The translations under genes were made by a program, and so were the position numbers. From Moraxella pluranimalium (GTDB taxonomy: Bacteria > Pseudomonadota > Gammaproteobacteria > Pseudomonadales > Moraxellaceae), in assembly GCF_002014825.1 (NCBI RefSeq), contig NZ_MUYU01000015.1, forward strand, positions 62,001 through 126,000: DNA of 64,000 bases, in the 5' to 3' direction. Below the pieces are notes generated by a model. It was not told the DNA's origin and searched no databases. It was given only the letters and a program-made list of their open reading frames with translations. Shown here piece after piece: positions 1-8,475 of this stretch. Position 1 is the first letter of the stretch, and each line of letters opens with the position of its first letter.

Positions 1-187
1 CTAGTTCTTTTGCTTCGATAGCTTCTAGCTCAGCACGACGAGCTTCGAACTTAGCGATGTTCGCTTCAGTTGCAGGTAGTGCTTTGCCTTGTGGGATTAG
101 GTAGTTACGACCGTAACCAGCTTTTACATCAACCGTTTCACCAAGTTTACCAAGATTAACGACACGCTGTAATAGAATAACTTGCAT
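1..187 (-). CDS. rplI: 50S ribosomal protein L9, N-terminal part (cut by window edge)
   Basis: Large-subunit ribosomal protein that binds 23S rRNA at the base of the L1 stalk. Only the first 62 codons lie in the window; the gene runs off the left edge. The protein begins [20 protein letters not shown] and continues with [19 protein letters not shown], which is the typical L9 N-terminal RNA-binding domain followed by the start of the long connecting helix rich in Glu and Ala. The ATG is at 187-185 and follows rpsR by 16 bases with a purine-rich Shine-Dalgarno. It is the last of the three genes rpsF-rpsR-rplI, a conserved ribosomal operon, here without priB. Confidence 0.96.
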   Translation of the reverse strand, partial: MQVILLQRVVNLGKLGETVDVKAGYGRNYLIPQGKALPATEANIAKFEARRAELEAIEAKEL

Positions 188-203
188 GATTTATCTCCGT
201 TAA

Positions 204-431
204 TTACTTGTGGTTGTCAGTGTATGGCAATAGAGCCAAGTAGCGAGCTTGCTTAATCGCAACTGCTAGCTGACGCTGATACTTGTTAGAAGTACCAGTG
301 ATACGGCTAGGAACGATTTTGCCATTTTCGCTGATGTATTGCTTTAGAAGTTCAACATCTTTGTAATCGATGTGTGAGATGCCTTCAGCGGTAAAGCGGC
401 AGAACTTACGACGACGATAAAAACGTGCCAT
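204..431 (-). CDS. rpsR: 30S ribosomal protein S18
   Basis: Small-subunit protein of the platform; binds 16S rRNA as a heterodimer with S6. The 75-residue product has the normal family length and its hallmark sequence: an N-terminal RRRKFCRF segment, a central [17 protein letters not shown], and the C-terminal core [30 protein letters not shown]. Second gene of rpsF-rpsR-rplI, 16 bases downstream of rpsF and 16 upstream of rplI, so the three are clearly cotranscribed. In many bacteria the S6:S18 complex represses this operon by binding the rpsF leader. Confidence 0.98.
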   Translation of the reverse strand: MARFYRRRKFCRFTAEGISHIDYKDVELLKQYISENGKIVPSRITGTSNKYQRQLAVAIKQARYLALLPYTDNHK

Positions 432-447
432 GATAATATCTCCTTAA

Positions 448-849
448 TTAGTTATCGCTGTCAGCGTCGCTCTCACCTTGTTCGGTGCGAACGTCGTTAC
501 GACGGTTAGCTTTGCGAGTGCGCTTATCTTCTGCTTCTTTCGCTAGTGGCGATTGTTCAGTGATAGCAGCGTCACGGCGGATAACTAGGCTACGGATGAT
601 GGCATCGTTGTACTTGAATAGTTCTTCTAGCTGAGCTAGAGTCTCATCGTTACATTCGATGTTTAGTAGCACATAGTGCGCTTTGTGGATTTTGTTGATT
701 GGGTAAGCCAATTGACGACGGCCCCAGTCTTCTAGACGATGGTTTGCACCGCCATTTTCTTCAACAATAGTACGGTACTTAGTTACCATGTCGGCAACTT
801 GGTTGCTTTGGTCTGGATGAACCAATAGCACCACTTCATAATGTCTCAT
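448..849 (-). CDS. rpsF: 30S ribosomal protein S6
   Basis: Small-subunit protein that pairs with S18. The 133-residue product starts [18 protein letters not shown] and contains the S6 signature around [20 protein letters not shown], followed by an acidic, low-complexity C-terminal tail rich in Glu, Asp and Ser (about residues 100-133), as is usual in proteobacteria where the tail can receive extra glutamates from RimK. It is the first gene of the operon. A GGGAG Shine-Dalgarno lies just before the ATG, and a consensus-like promoter lies about 110 bases upstream, leaving a leader of roughly 100 bases. Confidence 0.98.
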   Translation of the reverse strand: MRHYEVVLLVHPDQSNQVADMVTKYRTIVEENGGANHRLEDWGRRQLAYPINKIHKAHYVLLNIECNDETLAQLEELFKYNDAIIRSLVIRRDAAITEQSPLAKEAEDKRTRKANRRNDVRTEQGESDADSDN

Positions 850-955
850 AAGGACTCCCTACGGATTAAAACAGCCACCACCAGACCGTATCTGACAGCA
901 GCAAGGAGATTGAAAAAGTAGGTTTGCTAAACCAAACCCATTTAACAAAGCGCAT

Positions 956-984
956 ATTATACGCTGATTTATCGGCAATAGCAA
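956..984 (-). promoter_or_regulatory. sigma70 promoter of rpsF-rpsR-rplI
   Basis: Read on the minus strand: -35 TTGCTA (984-979), 17-base spacer, -10 TATAAT (961-956). The spacing is optimal and the -10 is perfect. Transcription should begin near 949, giving a leader of about 100 bases (949-850) before rpsF. That leader contains hairpin-forming segments and could host the S6:S18 autoregulatory site, but I could not fold it. Confidence 0.8.
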
Positions 985-1021
985 GGCTTATTTGCTATTG
1001 CCTAAATTATTTCAAGCACAG

Positions 1022-1516
1022 TTAAGGCTGTGGATTTTGGGCGTTCATCTGCGCCATTTGACGTTTTTGTTCTTGGATACGAGCAGTTTCGGCTTGCTTT
1101 TCGGCATCACCAGCAATCACACTACGCAGCATCTGCCAAATTGCACCCACCACAAGCAGTGCAGCAAACACCGCCAAAATCGGCAAAAAAGCCACCACAG
1201 CACCAGCAAAATCTTTCATCAAAATCGAATGAAACACACCAAGCATCGCAGGTGCAACTTCACCCGTACCGCCTGCCGCTTGACCCGGTGCAAACAAAAT
1301 CGATGCCACCATCACCCAGCTAATCCCCTTAAACGGTCTAGGAATCAGGCGCATCACAAGTAGCCAAAGCAATAGCACAAGCACACAGCCAATCACATAG
1401 ACGGTCAATGGCAATTGCGCAGCAGGAATACCTTCAGTGATTTGAGCCCACCAAACAAAAAATTGAGCCAAGCTTTCACTGATTTTTTCAAGCGGTAAGT
1501 CTTTTAACCAATTCAT
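1022..1516 (-). CDS. uncharacterised multi-pass membrane protein
   Basis: I do not recognise a named family. The product (about 164 residues from the ATG at 1516) has three hydrophobic stretches: one near residues 38-58 (VYVIGCVLVLLLWLLVMRLI), one over a Gly/Ala-rich stretch near 67-95, and one near 104-128 (VVAFLPILAVFAALLVVGAIW). A charged, Gln-rich tail (AEKQAETARIQEQKRQMAQ) ends the protein and is probably cytoplasmic. A longer in-frame reading begins five codons upstream (1531), but MNWLKDLPLEK looks the more natural start. It stands alone between the rpsF promoter and the ycgL gene. The function is unknown. Confidence 0.7.
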   Translation of the reverse strand: MNWLKDLPLEKISESLAQFFVWWAQITEGIPAAQLPLTVYVIGCVLVLLLWLLVMRLIPRPFKGISWVMVASILFAPGQAAGGTGEVAPAMLGVFHSILMKDFAGAVVAFLPILAVFAALLVVGAIWQMLRSVIAGDAEKQAETARIQEQKRQMAQMNAQNPQP

Positions 1517-1618
1517 CGTAACAACCAACAATAAAATTATCGCTATTTTAACACGCTTTTTACCAAAAACTGTTAAAAATTCGTAAAACTTAAAATCTTA
1601 CAAAAAATCAGTCAGTTA

Positions 1619-1939
1619 TCAATCATATTTTTTGTCTTGAGCATCTTTGGCTTTGGCAAGTGCTTGTGCTGCCAAAATATCAGCAGGCGGCGCTTGGACA
1701 TAATAGCCCTGCTCGGCAAGCTTGGCACGCACATCATCGATATTGGCTCGCGCCAATTTATCTCGGCTTGACAAATCTAGGTGCATCACAAACTGACCCA
1801 TGCCAAGCTTGGCTCGTAGTGCGGTTGGCAACACACCCAGCCAATCGATCAAAGTCTCGGTGTCATTTGGGTAATTTGGGCGTGCGATATACACATACCA
1901 GTCTTCGTTTTTTGGGAATTTATAAACATCACAATGCAT
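1619..1939 (-). CDS. YcgL domain-containing protein
   Basis: Small soluble protein of about 106 residues. It opens MHCDVYKFPKNEDWYVYIAR, which matches the start of the YcgL family (DUF709), and keeps the LGVLPTALRAKLG and VMHLDLSSRDKLARA segments and the AEQGYYVQAP ending of that domain. An in-frame upstream extension to 1975 (MNYLIKMRVGLT) exists, but the family normally starts at MHCDVYK, so I use 1939. YcgL has a known alpha/beta fold but no established function. The C-terminal tail is Ala/Lys-rich. It is followed at the left by the membrane protein gene in the same direction. Confidence 0.88.
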   Translation of the reverse strand: MHCDVYKFPKNEDWYVYIARPNYPNDTETLIDWLGVLPTALRAKLGMGQFVMHLDLSSRDKLARANIDDVRAKLAEQGYYVQAPPADILAAQALAKAKDAQDKKYD

Positions 1940-2129
1940 AGTCAATCCTACTCTCATTTTTATCAAATAATTCAATGGGTTATATGAATAATCATTCGCA
2001 TATTCATCAATTATTTGATATAAATTATTGATTAAAATTTGTAAAAAGCACTTGTCAAGACAAATATTTTACAAAAGTTCATAATTTTACTTGTAAATTG
2101 TAGCATTATTTTTCATAATAAGGGTGTTT

Positions 2130-2420
2130 GATTTTCAGGAGAGTGTGTTTTTTGCTTTTTTTGATAGGAAGGATAAAACAGCAAAGCCATGTCAATACAT
2201 GGTAAAAACACCACCGAAGGCGTAAACTGTGCTCGCACAATCCCCATAATCGCTCAGGTAAACGGACTGAAAATCTCGATAAATCAACAGCTTAGATTTA
2301 TCAACACAATCTGGAGAGCGGTATTGCCAATTACCCATTTTTGCTTGGCATTATCCACCGAAGGGAAGAAAACCATTTTTTGGTTGAAAATCTCAGGTCA
2401 AAGGACAGATGGGGTGCTTA
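2130..2420 (+). promoter_or_regulatory. tandem (two-aptamer) glycine riboswitch upstream of gcvT
   Basis: Two copies of the glycine aptamer signature lie in tandem. Aptamer 1: GGAGAG (2138-2143), CACCGAAGG (2212-2220), then CGCTCAGGTAAACGGAC (2251-2267). Aptamer 2: GGAGAG (2313-2318), CACCGAAGGG (2356-2365), then TCTCAGGTCAAAGGACAG (2391-2408). The short linker contains a perfect hairpin, GATAAATC (2278-2285) with GATTTATC (2295-2302). The element is about 100 bases upstream of the gcvT start and controls a glycine-cleavage gene, as this class usually does (glycine turns expression on). No strong T-run follows aptamer 2, so control may act on translation; that part is inference. Confidence 0.95.
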
Positions 2421-2514
2421 TTTTTATTGAGCTTATGCTCGATGGGTTGTCATATCTGTGTGATATGATGAACCAGTGAATTTTTGCACCGACATCTTTA
2501 AAAAGGATACGACC

Positions 2515-3624
2515 ATGACCGCACCACAACGCACCCCCCTATATGATTCTCATGTCGCTTTCAATGGCAAATTGATTGACTTTGGCGGTTGGGAATTACC
2601 TGTCAATTATGGCTCACAAATCGTCGAACATGAAGCCGTGCGTACCGATGCAGGTATGTTTGATGTCTCGCATATGCTAGTGACCGATGTGACTGGCGAC
2701 AATGCCAAAGCATTTTTCCGCAAGCTTATCGCTAATGATGTCAATAAACTTGGCTTTGTTGGTAAAGCACTGTATTCAGCAATGCTAAACGACAATGGCG
2801 GTGTGATTGATGACCTAATCGTTTATCGCACTAGCGAAGATGAAACCACTTATCGTATCGTCTCAAACGGCGCAACTCGTGAAAAAGACTCAGCGCAATT
2901 TGCCAAAGTCGGTAGCGAATTTGGCGTGACACTAAATCCACGCTACGATGTGGCAATGCTTGCTGTTCAAGGCCCAAAAGCGATTGAAAAACTACTCACC
3001 GTCAAGCCTGAATGGGCGGAAAAAGTCAACGCACTTAAGCCATTTGTTGGCGTCGATCTTGGTGATGATTGGTTCGTCGCTCGCACAGGCTACACTGGCG
3101 AAGATGGTGTGGAAGTGATCATGCCTGCCGATAAAGCAGGAGAATTTTTTAAAGCGCTAGCAGATGCAGGCGTACAGCCATGTGGTCTGGGTGCTCGTGA
3201 CACCCTGCGTATGGAAGCAGGTATGAACCTATACGGCAACGATATGGACGATGATGTCAGCCCACTAGAAGCAGGCATGGCATGGACGGTAGATCTAAAA
3301 GATGAAAGCCGTGATTTTGTCGGTAAAGACAAGCTTGTCGCCCTAAAAGCTAATGGCGTCAAAGTCAAGCAAGTTGGTCTATTATTGACTGGTAAAGGTG
3401 GCGTACTGCGTGACCATATGGAAGTCGTGACCGATGCAGGTAATGGCATCACCACAAGCGGTGTCTTTAGCCCAAGTCTAAAACAATCTATCGCCATCGC
3501 TCGTGTGCCAAGTGACTTCACTGGTGATACCGCCAAAGTCATCATGCGTGGCAAAGAAGTCGATGTGCGTGTGCTTAAGCTACCTTTTGTAAGAAATGGT
3601 CAAAAACAATTTGATTGTGATTAA
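2515..3624 (+). CDS. gcvT: aminomethyltransferase, T protein of the glycine cleavage system
   Basis: Transfers the methylene group from the aminomethyl-lipoyl arm of GcvH to tetrahydrofolate and releases ammonia. The 369-residue product has the usual family length. It starts [31 protein letters not shown] and carries the folate-site segments [18 protein letters not shown] and [20 protein letters not shown]. The start at 2515 has an AAAGGA Shine-Dalgarno; the open frame extends upstream to a GTG at 2476, but that part falls in the riboswitch expression platform. First gene of the gcv set, controlled by the glycine riboswitch. Only two bases separate its stop from the next, unrelated gene. Confidence 0.97.
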   Translation: MTAPQRTPLYDSHVAFNGKLIDFGGWELPVNYGSQIVEHEAVRTDAGMFDVSHMLVTDVTGDNAKAFFRKLIANDVNKLGFVGKALYSAMLNDNGGVIDDLIVYRTSEDETTYRIVSNGATREKDSAQFAKVGSEFGVTLNPRYDVAMLAVQGPKAIEKLLTVKPEWAEKVNALKPFVGVDLGDDWFVARTGYTGEDGVEVIMPADKAGEFFKALADAGVQPCGLGARDTLRMEAGMNLYGNDMDDDVSPLEAGMAWTVDLKDESRDFVGKDKLVALKANGVKVKQVGLLLTGKGGVLRDHMEVVTDAGNGITTSGVFSPSLKQSIAIARVPSDFTGDTAKVIMRGKEVDVRVLKLPFVRNGQKQFDCD

Positions 3625-3626
3625 TA

Positions 3627-4118
3627 ATGAAGAGACTACTTAGTTTTATCGCAAATGAGTTTCCTATTTTTGCCATGCAGTCGCTCGTTTTTGCACTCGT
3701 TATGGCTTTTTCGAGTAACTTTTTTCGAGATACTAAAGCTTTTGAAGATTTTGCATCATCAAAACTTGACAGCTTGACAGTTACCGAATTTACATTTACC
3801 TGCTTAGCTGTACTAGTTATTGCAGGACTGTTAAGCTTATTTGAAAAGGTTACTAAGAATATGGGTGAAAATTCATCTGATATACTTGGTTCTGCCGTAG
3901 ATAAGTTGCTACTTGAAATGCCTAAATTGCTATATCTAATTGGAAGTTCAATTGGCACACTTGGTATTGTATATGGAATAATTACACGTGAATGTCTAAT
4001 TCTTAGAGCATATGCGTTTATTTGGGTCATGTTCTTTTTTTACGGTAGCATTTTTACTTTTTTTCTTACCCCCAAACCACACTCAAAGGAGAAAACCCAT
4101 GAGCAATATCCCAGCTGA
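3627..4118 (+). CDS. uncharacterised membrane protein inserted between gcvT and gcvH
   Basis: Encodes 163 residues with about four hydrophobic segments (roughly residues 12-30, 55-73, 97-118 and 125-148). I recognise no family. The base composition is clearly more AT-rich than gcvT and gcvH, and leucine is mostly TTA/TTG/CTT rather than the CTA common in the gcv genes. The start follows the gcvT stop by two bases, and the last 20 bases overlap the gcvH start, so the final residues ([15 protein letters not shown]) are encoded by what was probably the original gcvH leader. That supports a later insertion into a gcvT-gcvH junction. A Shine-Dalgarno is not obvious, so expression may rely on coupling. 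Confidence 0.65.
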   Translation: MKRLLSFIANEFPIFAMQSLVFALVMAFSSNFFRDTKAFEDFASSKLDSLTVTEFTFTCLAVLVIAGLLSLFEKVTKNMGENSSDILGSAVDKLLLEMPKLLYLIGSSIGTLGIVYGIITRECLILRAYAFIWVMFFFYGSIFTFFLTPKPHSKEKTHEQYPS

Positions 4119-4479
4119 TCTAAAATATGTCGCCAGCCACGAATGGCTACGCCTAGAAGCAGACGGCACCATCACTGTCGGCATCACTGACCACGCCCAA
4201 GATGCACTTGGCGATGTGGTATTCGTTGAGCTGCCAGAAGTTGGCACCACTGTTGAAGCTGACCAAGAAATCGCTGTCGTTGAGTCTGTCAAAGCTGCAT
4301 CTGATGTCTATGCACCAATCAGCGGTGAAATCGTTGAGATCAACGAAGAATTGGTCGACAGCCCAGAACTTGCCAACGAAGACCCATACGGCAAAGCATG
4401 GTTCTTTAAAGTTAAGCCTGCCAATCCTGCCGATTATGACAGTCTAATGAGTGCTGAAGAGTACGAAAACAGCCTGTAA
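4099..4479 (+). CDS. gcvH: glycine cleavage system H protein
   Basis: Lipoyl carrier that shuttles the aminomethyl group from GcvP to GcvT and the reduced lipoyl group to dihydrolipoamide dehydrogenase. The 126-residue product shows the H-protein signature: [39 protein letters not shown], and the lipoylation segment [19 protein letters not shown], whose lysine is the attachment site. The ATG at 4099 has a clear AAAGGAG Shine-Dalgarno; a longer open frame to 4012 lies inside the preceding gene and is not the start. It overlaps the end of the inserted membrane protein gene by 20 bases. Confidence 0.98.
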   Translation: MSNIPADLKYVASHEWLRLEADGTITVGITDHAQDALGDVVFVELPEVGTTVEADQEIAVVESVKAASDVYAPISGEIVEINEELVDSPELANEDPYGKAWFFKVKPANPADYDSLMSAEEYENSL

Positions 4480-4482
4480 TTA

Positions 4483-4519
4483 AAAATAGCGTAAGTTCAA
4501 TTTGAGCTTACGCTATTTT
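4483..4519 (+). terminator. near-perfect 37-bp palindrome after gcvH (terminator or attenuator)
   Basis: Arms AAAATAGCGTAAG (4483-4495) and CTTACGCTATTTT (4507-4519) are exact complements, and the dyad continues almost to its centre at 4501. It begins three bases after the gcvH stop and ends 20 bases before the next gene. The T-run is short (four), so it may be a partial terminator that lowers transcription into the inserted pair and gcvP. Confidence 0.65.
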
Positions 4520-4539
4520 GGTAGCTTTGGAGTTTATTT

Positions 4540-4992
4540 ATGAAAAAGAGAATTTTATCAAGTGCTTTCCTGTTTGTGTTTTTGACTGCCTTTATTAACC
4601 TTTCAATGACAGAAGTTCAAGCCAAAGGCAATAAGGGTAATAAGGGTAATAAATCAGCAAAAGAAAAAACAGCCCAAGAATGCAAATTATATACAGATAA
4701 AATAAATAATCAAGTGCCAACTGTTCGGAATAGATATTACGATTTGCTACTTGATAGATATAATTTGCATGCAAAACATAATAGTGTCAAAAATGCACAT
4801 CCAACCTACGGCTCCTATCAAGGACATATTCAAATGTACGAAAAGCAAAGAAGTATATTAAGTACATATATTACCGATGCTAAGTTGGCACAATGTGGAA
4901 AGTATGTATCGAAAGATGCAACAACGTGGTCTACAAAAGCAGCTCCAACAAAGCCAAACAAAGCAGAAGCCAATGCAGCAGGTTTTAGATAA
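4540..4992 (+). CDS. small secreted protein resembling a polymorphic-toxin C-terminal domain
   Basis: The 150-residue product has a clear Sec signal peptide (MKKR, hydrophobic core, likely cleavage after VQA at residue 28). It then has a Lys/Asn/Gly repeat (KGNKGNKGNK, encoded by near-identical 9-base units) and a domain with two cysteines (C48 and C119). The pattern ECKLYTDKINNQVPTVRNRYY, GSYQGHIQMYEKQRSIL, a closing Cys and then a W-x-T-K-A-A-P-T-K-P ending resembles, from memory, a C-terminal module found at the end of RHS and filamentous-haemagglutinin toxins. I could not run a profile search. GGAG lies before the ATG. The gene is AT-rich and sits between gcvH and gcvP, directly followed by a small acidic protein that could be its partner. 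Toxin activity is not shown. Confidence 0.6.
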   Translation: MKKRILSSAFLFVFLTAFINLSMTEVQAKGNKGNKGNKSAKEKTAQECKLYTDKINNQVPTVRNRYYDLLLDRYNLHAKHNSVKNAHPTYGSYQGHIQMYEKQRSILSTYITDAKLAQCGKYVSKDATTWSTKAAPTKPNKAEANAAGFR

Positions 4993-5020
4993 ATAGATTT
5001 TGGACAAACGAAGGTAAAAA

Positions 5021-5491
5021 ATGCAAACAGAAATTTTAGATTACGATGATTTCATTAAAATTTATTATCGCAATGCTGACGATGTAACTTGTCGCATTTT
5101 GGTTTTAGACAAAGACAACAACATCATTCAAGATGAGTTATCCGAATACAATTCAGACGGAAAGCACATTGCTGATGTTGTATTTGCACCAGACCATCTT
5201 ACCATTATTGGTATGCGTCAATACACAGAAAATGGTTTTGAAGATTATCGCAAAGTCAATGATAAATTAATTTTAACCCAATCTCAAAAAACAGAATGGA
5301 TTGAAGTTGATAAAAAAGCCAAAACATCATTTTATGACACAAATGGCGATTTGGTTTATTATGATATTTTTGAAAAAGATGATGATTGTGGCATGGTCAT
5401 TATGGGTTCTTTTGACAAAAATGACATACAATTTTTTTGGGATAATTCACCCAATGAAGTGAAATTATTACAAAGCTATTCTGATTACTAA
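5021..5491 (+). CDS. small acidic protein, possible immunity partner
   Basis: Encodes 156 residues without signal peptide or membrane segment, rich in Asp, Glu, Tyr and Phe. It is strongly acidic (for example FEKDDDCGMVI and DKDNNIIQDELSEYNSDGK) and predicted to be a beta-rich soluble protein. I recognise no family. Its ATG has an AAGG Shine-Dalgarno and lies 28 bases after the secreted toxin-like gene; it ends 17 bases before gcvP. Size, charge, AT-rich codon use and position behind a secreted toxin-like gene fit an immunity protein, but that is inference from context only. It could equally be an unrelated hypothetical cytoplasmic protein. Confidence 0.6.
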   Translation: MQTEILDYDDFIKIYYRNADDVTCRILVLDKDNNIIQDELSEYNSDGKHIADVVFAPDHLTIIGMRQYTENGFEDYRKVNDKLILTQSQKTEWIEVDKKAKTSFYDTNGDLVYYDIFEKDDDCGMVIMGSFDKNDIQFFWDNSPNEVKLLQSYSDY

Positions 5492-5508
5492 CCCTAAAAG
5501 GATAAATT

Positions 5509-8364
5509 ATGTCATTTAACACCTTTTCCGATTTATTTTATGAAAATGCTTTTGTCCATCGTCATCTAGGCAAGGACGCAAGCGAACAACAAGCCCTGCT
5601 AAAAGCTGTTGGCTTTGATGATATGGACAGCTTTATTGATGCTGTCGTCCCAAAAGCAGTTCGCTTGGGCAAAGAGCTTGATTTGCCAGTGGCGATGAGC
5701 GAGCACAATGCCCTAGCCAAGCTACGCAAAATGGCGGATAAAATCACCGTCTCAAAAAGCTACATCGGTCAAGGCTATGCACCAACTCGCCTGCCTGCGG
5801 TCATTCAGCGTAATGTGCTAGAAAATCCAGGCTGGTACACCGCTTACACGCCATACCAAGCCGAAATCGCTCAAGGTCGTCTTGAAGCATTGCTAAACTT
5901 CCAACAAGTCTGTATCGATTTGACTGGTATGGATTTGGCAGGTGCATCACTACTAGACGAAGCAACCGCCGCCGCTGAAGCGATGGCGATGGCAAATCGT
6001 GTCAGCAAGTCAAAATCAACGCAGTTCTTCGTTGATGAACGCACTTATCCACAAACCCTAGATGTTATCCGCACTCGTGCCAAATACTTTGGTTGGGATG
6101 TGGTTGTGGGCGACTTTGACGCCGCCAAAAATGGTGATTTCTTTGGTGCATATTTCCAATATGTCGGTAAAGAAGGTGATGTGGTTGATTTGACCGACAT
6201 CATTTCAGCAGTCAAAGAAAAAGGCGCGTATGCCATCGTGGCAGCCGATATCCTAAGCCTAGTACTGCTTAAATCACCTGCCGAGATGGGCGCTGATATT
6301 GCACTAGGTAGCACACAGCGCTTTGGTATCCCGATGGGCTTTGGTGGTCCACACGCTGCCTATTTTGCGTTCAAAGACAAAGACAAACGCTCAGCCCCTG
6401 GTCGTATCATCGGTGTATCGGTGGACGCTCAAGGCAACACCGCCCTACGCATGGCGCTACAAACTCGTGAACAGCACATCCGCCGTGAAAAAGCCAACTC
6501 AAACATCTGTACTTCGCAAGTACTGCTTGCCAACCTAGCAGGTATGTACGCTGTGTATCACGGTCCTGACGGTCTAAAACGCATCGCCACTCGCATTCAT
6601 GCATTGGCTGTGGCGTTCAGCGACGCTGTCAAAGCCAAATTTGCTGTTGTACACGATACATTCTTTGACACCGTGCTAGTAGATGTGGCGGACAAAGCAG
6701 CTGCCGATAGCATCATGCAAGCTGCCAAAGAAGCTGGTTACAGCCTATGGCGTGATGGCGACACTCGCATTTCGGTAGCGTTTAACGAATTGACCGACGA
6801 AGAAGAATTTAACGCCCTTTGTGGTTTCTTTGGTGTAACAGGCACGCTAAGCGAAGTCAAATCAGTGCTTGGCGCACAAGTACGCACCGATGACATCTTG
6901 ACCCATCCAGTATTCAACAGCCACCACACCGAGCATCAAATGCTGCGTTATCTAAAATCGCTAGAAGACAAAGATTTGGCGATGAACCGCTCGATGATTT
7001 CGCTTGGCTCATGCACCATGAAGCTAAACGCCACGAGCGAAATGTTGCCAATTACTTGGAATGAGTTTGCCAATGTGCATCCATTTGCTCCCCGTGATGA
7101 AGTGGTCGGCTACATTGAGATGATTGACAGCCTACAAGATCAACTCAAAGCCATCACGGGCTTTGATGAAATCAGTATGCAGCCAAACTCAGGTGCATCT
7201 GGTGAATATGCTGGCCTACTTGCTATTCGCCGCTATCACGAAAGCCTAGGTCAAACCGACCGCAATGTCTGCCTAATCCCACGCTCAGCACACGGTACCA
7301 ACCCTGCTACCGCTCAGATGATGGGTATGAAAGTTGTCGTCGTAGCGACCGACGAGCAAGGCAACGTGGATCTTGATGACCTAAAAGCCAAGTGTGAAGA
7401 ACATTCAGCCAACCTAGGTGCTTTGATGATTACTTATCCATCAACGCATGGTGTGTTTGAAGAAGGTATCCGTGATATTTGTGATCTAATCCACGCTCAT
7501 GGCGGTCAAGTCTATATGGACGGCGCTAACATGAACGCCCAAGTTGCCATCATGCAGCCTGCTGATGTCGGTGCGGACGTGCTACACATGAACCTGCACA
7601 AGACCTTCTGCATCCCACACGGCGGCGGTGGCCCTGGCATGGGTCCGATTGGTCTGAAAAAACACTTAGCGCCATTCATCGCAAGCCACAGCGTCGCCCC
7701 TGTGCATAATGCAGTAGAAGGTCAATCTGCTGTCTCAGCAGCACCGTATGGCTCTGCAAGCATCCTACCAATCTCATGGATGTACATCACCATGATGGGT
7801 CGTGATGGTCTATTGGCAGCGACCAAGCAAGCGCTATTGAACGCCAACTATGTGGCAAGCCAACTATCGGCTGACTATCCAGTGCTATACACAGGTAAAA
7901 ACGGCCGTGTGGCACACGAATGTATCATCGACATTCGCCCACTCAAAGCAGAAACTGGCATCACTGAGACTGACATCGCTAAGCGTCTGATGGACTATGG
8001 TTTCCATGCACCGACCATGTCATTCCCTGTGGCAGGCACCTTGATGATTGAGCCGACTGAATCTGAGAGCAAAGATGAGCTTGACCGCTTTATCTCATCA
8101 CTTAAGCAAATCAAACAAGAAGCGCTAAAAGTACAAGCAGGTACTGATGGCTGGACAGCGGACAACAACCCATTGGTCAATGCTCCGCACACCCAAGCTG
8201 TCGTGACTGGCGAATGGGATCGTCCATACAGCCGTACTGAAGCAGCCTTCCCGCTAGACTACATCAAAGCCCACAAATTCTGGCCATCGGTCGGTCGTGT
8301 GGACGATGTCTATGGTGACAAGAATTTGATCTGCTCTTGCCCAAGTATCGATAATTATGAGTAA
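5509..8364 (+). CDS. gcvP: glycine dehydrogenase (aminomethyl-transferring), P protein
   Basis: PLP enzyme that decarboxylates glycine and loads the aminomethyl group onto lipoyl-GcvH. At 951 residues it is the fused homodimeric form typical of proteobacteria. The N-terminal half has [34 protein letters not shown] in shortened view YIGQGY and [14 protein letters not shown], and [20 protein letters not shown]. The C-terminal catalytic half has [18 protein letters not shown], the STHGVFE segment, and the PLP-lysine motif [21 protein letters not shown] Shine-Dalgarno AAAGGA precedes the ATG. It belongs with gcvT and gcvH but is separated from gcvH by about 1 kb of unrelated DNA, so it may need readthrough of the palindrome at 4483-4519 or its own promoter. 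Confidence 0.98.
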   Translation: MSFNTFSDLFYENAFVHRHLGKDASEQQALLKAVGFDDMDSFIDAVVPKAVRLGKELDLPVAMSEHNALAKLRKMADKITVSKSYIGQGYAPTRLPAVIQRNVLENPGWYTAYTPYQAEIAQGRLEALLNFQQVCIDLTGMDLAGASLLDEATAAAEAMAMANRVSKSKSTQFFVDERTYPQTLDVIRTRAKYFGWDVVVGDFDAAKNGDFFGAYFQYVGKEGDVVDLTDIISAVKEKGAYAIVAADILSLVLLKSPAEMGADIALGSTQRFGIPMGFGGPHAAYFAFKDKDKRSAPGRIIGVSVDAQGNTALRMALQTREQHIRREKANSNICTSQVLLANLAGMYAVYHGPDGLKRIATRIHALAVAFSDAVKAKFAVVHDTFFDTVLVDVADKAAADSIMQAAKEAGYSLWRDGDTRISVAFNELTDEEEFNALCGFFGVTGTLSEVKSVLGAQVRTDDILTHPVFNSHHTEHQMLRYLKSLEDKDLAMNRSMISLGSCTMKLNATSEMLPITWNEFANVHPFAPRDEVVGYIEMIDSLQDQLKAITGFDEISMQPNSGASGEYAGLLAIRRYHESLGQTDRNVCLIPRSAHGTNPATAQMMGMKVVVVATDEQGNVDLDDLKAKCEEHSANLGALMITYPSTHGVFEEGIRDICDLIHAHGGQVYMDGANMNAQVAIMQPADVGADVLHMNLHKTFCIPHGGGGPGMGPIGLKKHLAPFIASHSVAPVHNAVEGQSAVSAAPYGSASILPISWMYITMMGRDGLLAATKQALLNANYVASQLSADYPVLYTGKNGRVAHECIIDIRPLKAETGITETDIAKRLMDYGFHAPTMSFPVAGTLMIEPTESESKDELDRFISSLKQIKQEALKVQAGTDGWTADNNPLVNAPHTQAVVTGEWDRPYSRTEAAFPLDYIKAHKFWPSVGRVDDVYGDKNLICSCPSIDNYE

Positions 8365-8389
8365 CTCATGATTTGATACTGTGATATAA

Positions 8390-8418
8390 ATTGCCTGCCA
8401 TGATGGTGGGCAATTTTT
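8390..8418 (+). terminator. intrinsic terminator of gcvP
   Basis: ATTGCC (8390-8395) pairs with GGCAAT (8409-8414), with extra pairs inside, followed by a T-run (8414-8418). It lies 25 bases after the gcvP stop. Confidence 0.7.
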
Positions 8419-8431
8419 CCGCTTGCAATAA

Positions 8432-8461
8432 AAAAAGCAAACTACCTACTGTTTGCTTTTT
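8432..8461. terminator. bidirectional terminator between convergent genes
   Basis: AAAAAGCAAAC (8432-8442) and GTTTGCTTTTT (8451-8461) form an 11-bp stem with an 8-base loop. A/T runs flank both sides, so it can end both gcvP transcripts and the converging secreted-protein gene at 8476. Confidence 0.8.
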
Positions 8462-8475
8462 AACTTTATATTCGC

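Noticed and set aside
2189..2479. Open reading frame of 96 codons before gcvT
   Set aside because: It lies inside the tandem glycine riboswitch; the sequence is explained by conserved RNA cores.
3575..4030. Minus-strand open frame of 151 codons
   Set aside because: Antisense to the inserted membrane gene; composition-driven, no start signal.
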